Assembly: GCA_016700415.1 (NCBI GenBank)
Contig: CP065018.1
Location: forward strand, 2,982,001 to 3,046,000
Direction of reading: 5' to 3'
Origin: Flavobacteriales bacterium
GTDB taxonomy: Bacteria > Bacteroidota > Bacteroidia > Flavobacteriales_F > PHOS-HE28
DNA length: 64,000 nt
Below are positions 1 through 10,500 of this stretch, piece after piece; positions within the stretch are counted from its first letter, which is position 1; each line of letters opens with the position of its first letter. The position numbers were made by a program, and so were the translations under genes. The notes under the pieces are model-generated. The model saw only the letters and a program-made list of their open reading frames with translations, did not search any database and had not been told where the DNA came from.

Positions 1-609
1 CAGGCGCTTCAACCGCTCAGGCAGTATTGGGTGGTGGTGAGCGGCATGCGGAACAACGGTGCGACGATCGCTGCCCAATGCGGTTTCAATGTATCGGTGA
101 GCGGGCCCGGCGCCGATATCGTCAACGTGGATTTCGATGCAGGACCGAGTGTTTCCATCGCGGCCGGTGCCAGTACGCAGCTTAATGCCACGGGCGGCAC
201 CACATACGAATGGAGCCCCACCTCCGGGCTGAGCGGCAACACTGTGGCCAATCCGGTGGCCCAGCCGAGCGAGACCACCATCTACACCGTGACCACCGTG
301 ATCGACGGCTGCACCTATGTGGATGCCCTTACTGTCGACGTGAAGCGGCTCGTCGATCCGGTGAACACCTTCACCCCGAACGGCGACGGCATCAATGATA
401 CATGGACGATCCCGGGCATCCGCGACTATCCCCAGGCCGATGTAAGCGTTTATGACCGCTGGGGCCAGCGCGTCTACCACAGCATCGGATACCGTGAGCC
501 CTTCGACGGGGCGGGGCTGCCCACGGCCACCTACTACTGGCACATCCAGGTCAATGACATCAAGGGCAAGTCCGATCCTTACACCGGGTATGTCACCATC
601 ATTCGCTGA
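1..609 (+). CDS. T9SS type B sorting-domain surface protein, 3' part
   Basis: The reading frame is open from base 1, so the N-terminus and start codon lie outside the window. The visible 202 residues hold an Ig/PKD-like module (roughly residues 45-115, ending in a TIYTVTTVIDGCTYVDALTV strand pattern) and then a complete gliding-motility-type C-terminal domain starting at NTFTPNGDGINDTW and ending TYYWHIQVND...GYVTIIR. Known for the family: this type B domain targets proteins for export by the T9SS and for attachment outside the outer membrane. The last base of its stop codon is the first base of the next ATG, so it is translationally coupled to a PorP/SprF gene. By analogy with the two adhesins downstream it is probably the end of another large repeat adhesin, but the repeat part is not visible. 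Confidence 0.85.
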   Translation, partial: QALQPLRQYWVVVSGMRNNGATIAAQCGFNVSVSGPGADIVNVDFDAGPSVSIAAGASTQLNATGGTTYEWSPTSGLSGNTVANPVAQPSETTIYTVTTVIDGCTYVDALTVDVKRLVDPVNTFTPNGDGINDTWTIPGIRDYPQADVSVYDRWGQRVYHSIGYREPFDGAGLPTATYYWHIQVNDIKGKSDPYTGYVTIIR

Positions 610-1544
610 TGCGCATCCTCGCCCCCCTTCTCCTGCTTGCCTGCACCCCGGCATGGGCGCAGCAGACCGCGCAGTACACGCAGAACGTGTTCAACATGTT
701 CGCCATCAACCCCGCCGTGGCCGGCAGCAAGGACTGCATCGATGTGCGCTTGGGCTATCGCCAGCAATGGGTGGGCTTTCCCGGTGCGCCCGTCACAGGA
801 TGGGCCACGGTGGCCGGTACCATCAAGTCCAAGCGACGCTCCTTCCACGCCAATCGCCATGGAATCGGGACCTTCGTGGAGGCCGACCATACGGGGCCGC
901 TCGGGTACACGTCCTTCCAGTTGGCCTACGCCTACCACATCCAGATGAAGCAGGACTTCTACATGTCCTTGGGCTTTTTTGCGGGTCTGCGGCAAGAGAA
1001 ATTGTCCCTGGGCGATGTGTTCGCCGATGATAACAGCGATCCCGCACTGGCGAATAACGGCAGCGTGTTCGTCTATCCGGACGTCACGCCGGGGATCTGG
1101 TTCTATGGCAAGTCCACTTGGGCCGGGCTTTCCGTCCAGCAAGCATTGGGCAACAAGGTGAAAGGGATCGGAGTGGAAACCCGGCTCACGCGGAACTATA
1201 TCGCGAGCCTTGGCCATCGCTTCAGGCTCAACAAGAACTTCAGCGCCGTCCCTAGCGGTTTGTTCAAGCTCTCGCCGGGTTCGCCCTTGGCGATGGACAT
1301 CAATGTGATGATGGAATACCGCCGTAAACTGGGTCTGGGGGTCACCTACAGGAACCAGGACGCCGTGGCCTTCATGATCAAGTTGCCCTTCCTGAAATTC
1401 TTCACGCTCGGGTACAGCTATGACATCACCACGAGCAGGCTGCGCGTGGGCGGTGCGAACACCCACGAGCTCATCCTCGGGATCTATCCCTGTGCGGCCC
1501 TGGACCCAAGCAAAGCGATCGTACGATGCCCCATCTTCGAATGA
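609..1544 (+). CDS. PorP/SprF family T9SS outer-membrane protein (copy 1)
   Basis: This is a 311-residue protein with a signal peptide (MRILAPLLLLACTPAWA, then QQTAQYTQ). It carries the family hallmark near residues 30-65, FAINPAVAGSKDC followed by RQQWVGFPGAP, and then alternating aromatic/hydrophobic strands typical of an outer-membrane beta-barrel. Members of this family (PorP in Porphyromonas, SprF in Flavobacterium) work in the T9SS; SprF is needed for export of the SprB adhesin encoded beside it. The ATG overlaps the previous stop by one base, and its own stop overlaps the next start in an ATGA. That coupling suggests it serves one or both of the neighbouring sorting-domain proteins. 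No export partner can be proved from sequence alone. Confidence 0.9.
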   Translation: MRILAPLLLLACTPAWAQQTAQYTQNVFNMFAINPAVAGSKDCIDVRLGYRQQWVGFPGAPVTGWATVAGTIKSKRRSFHANRHGIGTFVEADHTGPLGYTSFQLAYAYHIQMKQDFYMSLGFFAGLRQEKLSLGDVFADDNSDPALANNGSVFVYPDVTPGIWFYGKSTWAGLSVQQALGNKVKGIGVETRLTRNYIASLGHRFRLNKNFSAVPSGLFKLSPGSPLAMDINVMMEYRRKLGLGVTYRNQDAVAFMIKLPFLKFFTLGYSYDITTSRLRVGGANTHELILGIYPCAALDPSKAIVRCPIFE

Positions 1545-4500
1545 GCAACCCCTGGCGATCTTTGACGCCCGCCCTCGCCGCACTGCTGTGCGGTATCCTT
1601 TTCTCCGGCGCCGCTTGGGCGCAGCAAGAACGGCACTGGGTGGGCGGAAGCGGCCAGTGGAACGACCGTGCGCATTGGTCTCTCACGGCCAACGGCCAAG
1701 GGGGCGAGAACGTGCCGCGTGGCAATGACGCGGTGATCATCGCCCCGACGAACGGGGAGACCACGGTGCGGATGGACAAGGATGCCGATGTGCGCAATCT
1801 CTTGGTCGACGGAACGCGGGGCGGCGTCGTCCTGCAAGGCGGAAATGAACGGATGCGCGTGGGCGGAGACCTCGTCCTGCGCGGCAGCGTGACCTGGGCA
1901 AGTACGGCCACCGTGGAATTAACGGCGGAAAGGGATGTGGCCCAGCTGGACCTGCACGGCATTCCCTTGGGCGGCGACCTGCGCTTCACGGGCGGTGGCA
2001 CTTGGTCCATGCGGAGCGACCTGGTCCTCGGCGATCGTGCTGATCTGGAGTTGCGGTCGGGGACGCTGGTGACGAACGGTAATATGCTGAAGGCGGGCAA
2101 GCTGGTCATCGCGGACAAGGGTGCGAAGCTGATGGCCGGCAGTTCCGTGGTATTGCTCATGCAGACGATCAGTCCTGGCATAGGCCGTGATGCCGTGGAC
2201 CCCGGAAATTCCAGGTTGTTGGTCGGTGGAAACCCCGTGGAATGGAACACAGGTTCCGGACAGCAGGATGATCTGCGTGCCGTGAACGTATGCGCCACCG
2301 GCGTGGGCCAGACCCCCTTCACCATCGATGCGCAGCTGCTCAGTAACTATAACGGATTCGGTGTGAGCTGCCATGGTGTGTGCAACGGTTCCGTGCGGGT
2401 CACGGTGACGGGCGGCATTGGCCCGTTCATCTACAGTTGGATCGGAGGGCCTGCGACGGCCACATGGAACAACGTCTGTCCCGGCAATCAGATCGTCATT
2501 GTAACGGACCAAGGGCAGGGCGTGAGCTGCGCGACCACCGTGCAGGTCACCGATCCCGCGTTGTTGAGCGTGATCTTCGCCGCGACCCAACCCCCCACCT
2601 GTGCCGGTGTCTGCAACGGGTCTTCCTCCGCATTCGCAGTAGGTGGCGTACCGGGGTACGATTATTCATGGAACAATGGTGCCGGGACCGGGGCGAGCTT
2701 CAACCAGCTATGCCCGGGAAACAACACGTTGCATGTCACGGACGCCAATGGATGCGCTTTCGACACCACCTTCAATTTCCCCATCCAGCCCATCCAGCCG
2801 AACCTCACGAAGACGGATGTGAACTGCGCGAACGCCTGCGATGGGACCGCGCAAGTCGCTCCCACCGGAGGTACGGGCAGCTTTACCTACGATTGGGAAC
2901 CCGGTGCACCTGCGGGTGACGGTACTTCCGCGGTCACCGGCCTTTGCGCCGGGGATTATACGATCACCCTCAGCGATGTGAACGGTTGTGATACCACATT
3001 GCTGTTCACCATCAACCAGCCGCCACCGATCCTGCCCAATGCCACGCACGTGGACGCCACCTGCGGCAATGCCTGCGACGGCACTGCCACCGTGGCGCCG
3101 ACCGGAAGTGCCGGCCCGTTCGGGTACAGTTGGTCGCCGGAACCTGGCGGAGGGCAGAACAGCGCCACGGCCACGGGGCTATGTGAGGGTGTGTACGAGG
3201 TCACCATCGTGGACATCGGAACGGGCTGCGACACCGTGGTGGCGATCACCATCGATGCACCACCGGCCATCGTGCCCAACCCCACGAGCACCGATGCTAC
3301 CTGCGCAAACAGTTGTGACGGCACGGCCACCGTGGCCCCGACAGGAGGAACACCGACGTACGATTACCTCTGGAGTCCGGAACCACCGGCAGGCCAGAAC
3401 ACGGCGACGGCTTCCCAGCTCTGTCCCGGGAACTGGAGCGTCACCATCACCGATGATGCCGGTTGCGACACCACGGTGCAGTTCACCATCATGGCGCCAC
3501 CGCCCATCGTTCCCAACGCATCGCAGACGGACGTGAGCTGTGCCGGTGCCTGCGACGGCACAGCCACCGCACCGGCCACCGGCGGAACGGGCACTCTCAC
3601 TTATGACTGGCAGCCCGGAAATCCCGCAGGTGACGGGACCTCGGCGGTCTCAGGCCTTTGCGCCGGGAACTGGAGCGTCACCATCACGGATGACAACGGT
3701 TGCGATACCACGGTGCAGTTCGTCATCACGGAGCCTTTGCCTTTGACGGCGACCGCGAGCCAAACGAACGTTACCTGCGGAGCCGATTGCGACGGCACCG
3801 CCACGGTGGTGGTGTCCGGTGGCACACCGGACTATATCTATGTATGGTCGCCCGCGCCACCACAAGGGCAGGGTAGCCCCACAGCCTCCCAGCTCTGTGC
3901 GGGCGCATGGAGCGTTACGGTCACGGATGCCCATGGATGTGAGCTGGTGCAGAATTTCACCATCCTGCCAGCGGTCCCGATCATGGCCACCGTGCAGACC
4001 ACGCCGATCAGTTGCGCGAACGTGTGCGACGGCACCGCGACCGGCGTGGTATCCGGAGGTGCCCCACCGTACACGTATCTGTGGGCGCCTGAACCTCTTG
4101 GTGGGCAGGGCAGCTTGAATGCGACCGGTCTTTGCGAAGGCCCCGGAACATTTACCGTTACGGACTCCTTGGGCTGCGACACCACGATCGCGTTCACCAT
4201 CACCGCACCACCACCTGTTCAAGTAGCATCCACAGTGACCGACGCGAGCTGCTCCGGCGATTGCGACGGCTCCATCGTGCTGATCGCCACCGGAGGAACG
4301 GGACCGTTCAGTTATTTGTGGACACCGGCATCGGCCGGCATGGGAGCTTCCGCAGTGGATCTCTGCCCCGGGGAATACGATGTCGTGGTTTCCAGCGGTG
4401 GATGCGACACCACGCTGCACTTCACCATCGACCAGCCACCCGCCATCGACGTGAACTTGTCCTTCACAGCTGCGAACTGTGCGAATACGTGTGACGGCAC

Positions 4501-7500
4501 CGCCACATTGTCCGGCGACCTCACCGGCTTGACCTTCAATTGGTTGCCCGAGCCTGGAGCAGGACAAGGCACCGCAAGCGTCACCGGCCTTTGCCCCGGG
4601 CCGAATACCGTGACCATCGCCAATGCCGCCGGATGTGATACGCTGATCGCCTTCACCATCGTTGCGCCATCGCCGATCGTGCCCGATCTGCAGATCACGG
4701 ATGCCTCGTGCGGCACCGCTTGTGACGGTGCTGCGGTGCTGAACGTTTCCGGAGGTACGCCGGGCTACACCTACCTCTGGGTCCCGGACCCCGGCACAGG
4801 CCAAGGCACTTCCACGGCCGGTGAGCTTTGTCCCGGCGATTACACCGTGACCATCACGGACGCGGCCGGTTGCGACACCACGGTGCAGTTCACCATTTCA
4901 AGGCCTTCGGGGATCATGGCCTCGGGAACGGTGACACCTGCCAGTTGTGCGAACACCTGCGACGGAGCGATCGACGTGACCGCTACCGGTGGCGTGGAGC
5001 CTTACACATGGGCGTGGCTGCCCGAACCCAGCACTGGCCAGGGCACCGGCTCCGTGACTGGACTTTGCCCTGGTGCGTGGACGGTGACCATCGGCGATCA
5101 GGCCGGCTGCGATACCACATTGGTCTTCACGGTGGGATCCCCCGATGCGATCGATCCGCACGGCGTGTTCACCAATGAAAGTTGCCACGGTCCTTGCGAT
5201 GGTACCGCCACCGTTTCGCCCACCGGCGGGAACGGAACATACACCTACACTTGGTCGCCGGCGCCACCGGTAGGTGCGGGCACGAACTCGGTCAGCGGTC
5301 TTTGCGCCGGTGATTGGTGCGTAACGGTGACCGACGGTACGGGCTGTGACACCACGTGGTGCTTCACCGTTCTGCCCAATTCGCCGATTACCGCTTCCGT
5401 GTCCACCGTGGACGGAGGCTGCTGGAACGAATGCACCGGCGAGGCCACGGTCACAGCTTCCGGAGGTGTCGGGAACTTCGATTATCAATGGACGCCGGAA
5501 CCGGCCACTGGGCAAGGCACGGACCATGCCACTGGACTGTGCCAAGGGCCCGGCAGCGTTACCGTAACGGACCAAGCAGGTTGCGACACCACGTTGAACT
5601 TCGAGATCTTCAAGAACCCGCCGATCGAGCCGGACCTCACGGTTTATCCGGAAACCTGCGCAGGCACATGCACGGGTGAGGCAGGTGTGGCGCCCATCGG
5701 AGGTAGTGGAACGTACAGCTATCTCTGGCTGCCTGCGCCGGGCACCGGACCGGACACGGCCTCCGTGGCCTTAGGGCTGTGTGCCGGCGTGAATTATACA
5801 GTCACCATTACCGATGGGAATGGCTGTGATACCACAGTGGCGTTCACGGTGCCGGCGTTCGTGCCGATCGAGCCCGTGCTCAGCCTTTCACCTGCTACTT
5901 GCTCGAACACATGCGACGGCTCGGCCACCGTGCTCAGTGTCGCAGGAGGCATCGCGCCATACACCTATTTCTGGGAGCCGGAACCCGCGAACGGACAGGG
6001 TGATCCCTTGGCAACGGGATTGTGCCCCGGAAGTTATCTCCTCACGGTGGGGGATGTGAACGGCTGCGACACCACAGTGAGCTTTGTGATCACTGCGCCC
6101 GCGCCCATCGATCCACAGGCTACCATCACGCCCATCAGCTGCGGCGGCCAGTGTACCGGGGCCATTGACCTGGACCCGCAGGGCGGCAACGGCGGATTCA
6201 CTTACACATGGACACCGGAGCCGCCACAAGGACAGGGGACCGCGCAAGTGAGCCAGCTATGCGCTGGAGATTGGACCGTGGCGATCGCGGACGCCAATGG
6301 TTGTGATACTACGGTCACCTTCACCCTTGCGGAACCCTTGCCGATCGTGGCAAGTGCTGATGTGACGCCCAGCCATTGCGGAGTCTGCGATGGCGCGGCG
6401 CAATTGCATGTTTCCGGCGGGAACGCACCGTACTCCTTCTTCTGGGGACCGCCGCTGAACATCACAACGACCGACAGCCTCCGGATCGACCTGTGCGGAG
6501 GAGTCTACCCGGTCGTGATCACGGATGCTTCAGGATGTTCCGTGCACCTGGTGGTGGCCGTGGCCGATGACGACGGCGAGGTGCTCACCATGACGGACGG
6601 CGTCACGAGCTGCCCGGGCGTTTGCGACGGAACGGTTTCCGTGGCCTATAACTGCAGCGCTGCACCTTGCGAACTGAACTGGCTGGACCTCCAAGGCAAT
6701 GACCTCGGCCAGAACGGCACGGTCACCGGGCTTTGTGCCGGCAGCTACCTCGCTGTGGTGATCAATGGCAACGGTTGCATCAGCATCGATACGGCGTTCG
6801 TTACCGGACCAACACCACTGACGGCCAACATCAGCAGCACGCCCGCCAGTTGTGCGAACCTCTGCGACGGAACGGCCACCATCGGCGTTGTCGGCGGCGT
6901 CGGACCGTTCGACTATGCGTGGAGCCCGCTGCCCGGGGGAGGGCCGAATGCGCCCCACGTCACGGATCTTTGCCCCGGTAGCTATGACATCTTCGTGCAT
7001 GACCAAGGCGGTTGCGATGCCACCTTCAGCGTGCTCATCACCGCTCCGTCCCCCATCACCGTGGACGCCACCGTGACCGAAATTTCCTGTGCCGGCCAAT
7101 GCGACGGGGCCATTACCGTGAGCGGGCAAGGAGGCACAGGTGCCTTCAACTATACATGGTCGCCATCACCACCATTCGGGCAGAATACGGGCACGGCCAG
7201 CGGACTTTGTCCGGGGACTTGGTCCGTGACCGTTGCTGATGCCAACGGCTGCGACACCACCGTGAGCTTCACATTGACCGCCCCGCAGCCGTTGACGCTT
7301 TCCGGATCCGGCACCCAAAGCCATTGCGCGCTCTGTGACGGCACGGCCACGATGCTGGTGACCGGTGGCTCCGGCACGTTCGACATTCAATGGACCCAAG
7401 GCGGTGCCACGGTCGGCAACGGGCAAATATTGACGGGTCTCTGCGCCGGGATCTATCTGGCCACCGTGACGGATGCGCAGGGCTGCTCCGCGATGCAGAC

Positions 7501-10500
7501 CGTGGTGGTGTCCGATGCCAACGGGGAAGCGATCACGGCGATCGATGGCCAGACCTACTGTGCTAATTCCTGCGACGGCGAAGTAAGCGTGTCCTTTAAC
7601 TGCGTGGACGGCCCTTGCGTGGTCACCTGGTCCAGCATGGCAGGGACCCAATTGGCGCAAGGTCAGAATACGCTGTCCGGCCTGTGTACTGGAAGCTATC
7701 TGGTTCAAGTGCTGAACGGCAGCGGATGCACGACCATCGACACGGCCCATGTCGTGCCTTCACAGGTGATAGTCCCGAACCTGTCCACCACCCCCGTGAG
7801 CTGCCACGACCTCTGTGATGGAACGGCAACGGTGGGACCCACCGGCGGGAACGCACCTTATACCTACACGTGGAACCCGCCTCCTCCCGGTGGGCAGAAC
7901 ACGCCCCACGCCACCGGTCTCTGCCCGGGCGTTTATCACGTGACGATCGCGGATTCCACCGGATGCGATACCGTGGTGAGCCTATTGATCACCGCGCCGC
8001 AGCCGTTGACGGTCAATGCCCAAGTGACGCAGGTTTCCTGCAACGGGGCCTGCGACGGTAGCGTGGTTCTTTCGCCAACAGGCGGCAATGGGTTCTACTC
8101 CTACGTCTGGTCCCCAATGCCTCCGAACGGTCCCGGAAGCAATGGCGCGTTCGATCTCTGCCCGGGTGATTGGTCGGTGACGGTGGCGGATCTCAACGGC
8201 TGCGATACCACGATCACCTTCACCATCACCGAGCCGGACCCGCTGACGGCCGCGACCAGCTCCACCTTGAGCACGTGCAGCATCTGCAATGGAACGGCCT
8301 CGGTAATACCGTCCGGCGGTACAGCACCTTACCTGATCACATGGCTGCAAGGCGGCGCGACCATCGGCACGGACAGCACGATCACCGACTTGTGCGCGGG
8401 ATTGTACACGGTGCAGGTGGTGGACGCCCACGGTTGCATGGTGGAAATGCCTGTACCGGTCAGTGATGTGGGAGGGGAGACGGTGAGCACCACGGACTTC
8501 AACCTGATCTGCCCGAGCTATTGTGATGGTGAGGTGACAGCGACCTTCGATTGCACCGAACCCACCTGTACCACCGCTTGGTTCGATGCCGGAGGGACCG
8601 ATCTGAACGAGCCGGGCAACACGCTTTCCAACCTCTGCGCCGGCACCTATTTCGTGCAAGTGACGAATGGCTTGGGATGCACCACCATCGACACGGCGAG
8701 CGTGATCGCACCGGACCCCATCGTGGCCAACCTAAGCACCACACCAGTGACTTGCGCGGGTGATTGCGACGGCACGGCCACGGTCGGTCCCACGGGTGGG
8801 GCCGGTGGCTATGAATACGAGTGGATATTGGGCTCGGGCACGGCGCAAGGCACCCCGCACGTGGTCGATCTGTGCGCGGGCACGTATTCCGTGACGATCA
8901 CCGACCAAGCGGGATGCTCGATCACCCAGGATGTGCTCATCCTTTCGCCTGCGCCGATCACCGCATCTGCCGTGGTGGTGCCCATTACCTGCAACAGTGC
9001 GTGCGATGGCAGCATCACCGTGATGGGCCAAGGCGGCACCGGCACCTTGACCTATCAATGGTCGCCGGAGCCGGACATGGGGCAGGGCACCAACACCGTG
9101 ACCGGCCTCTGTGCGGATGCATGGAGCGTGACCATCACCGACACCCACGGCTGCGACACCACCTTCACGCTCACCCTCACCGATCCACCGGTCCTCACGG
9201 TGGACCTGACACATACGGACAATGTCTGCTTCAATGATTGCGTGGCCACGGCCCACGTGGATGTGGCCGGGGGCATATCGCCCTATGCGATCACTTGGAC
9301 GGGTCCCGATGGTAGTGTGCTCGATCAGGACGTGCAGGATGTGTTCGGGCTCTGCGGAGGCGATCACATCGTGACGGTCACGGACGCGCACGGCTGTTCG
9401 TTGACAACATCGTTCACAGTGGCGACAGGCGCGCCGATCGAAGCGAACCTCACCTTCCTTGGCGAAAGCTGTAACGGCCCCTGCGACGGCAGCGCGGCGG
9501 TGGCGCCTACGGGTGGAACGGGGTCCGGGTACGCCTACAATTGGCAGCCGGGCAACCCGACCGGTCAAGGCACCGAGCAGGTGAGCGGGTTGTGCCCCGG
9601 GAATTGGACGGTGACGATCTCCGATGGTGCGGGATGCGATACCACTTACGCCTTCACCATCGCTCCGTTCATGCCGATCACGCCCGTGGCCACCGTGCAG
9701 CAGGTGGTCTGCAACGGGGCCTGTGATGGCAGCATCGACCTGGCCGTGATCGGCGGCGTAGGCAACCTCACTTACATCTGGACCCCTGAACCCGGCAGCG
9801 GACAAGGCACTTCCTCGGTCGGTCAGCTTTGCCCTGACAATTGGTCGGTCACCATCACGGATGCCGTGGGCTGCGATACCACCGTCAGCTATAGCATCAC
9901 GGAGCCGCCGGCGTTGACCGTGCTCACGGACACCGTTATATCGGCAAGCTGCAATACGGCGAGCGATGGTGCGATCTCCATTTCGATCACCGGCGGAGTT
10001 CCGGGCTATACGGTGGAATGGATCGGCCCCGATGGGTTCACTTCCAGCGATGAAGACATCAATGCGGTGCTGCCCGGGACCTATGAGGTCACGGTGACGG
10101 ACCTCAACGATTGCCAGATCACCAGCACCATCGTGGTCGGAGCGCTGAACTCGGTAGTGGCCGATGCCGGGCCGGACCGCGTGGAATGCTCGGATGTGCC
10201 GATCATATTGGACGCGACCGCCAGCCAAGGTGCGAGCACCTACCAGTGGTCCGATGTCCAAGGAGGAAATATCGGTACGGACCCTGTCATTAACCTGGGG
10301 TCGCTTTCCGACGGCACGTACACCTACGTGCTCAACGTCGCGGACGGTGTCTGTTCCGATGCCGATACGGTAGTGATCACGGTGCTGCCCACGCCGATCG
10401 CCAATGCGGGGGCTGACCGCAGCATCTATGTGCAGGGCACCACGGAGTTGGGCGGATCGCCTTCGGGCCCTCCGGGAAGCACGTTCGCGTGGCAGCCGGA

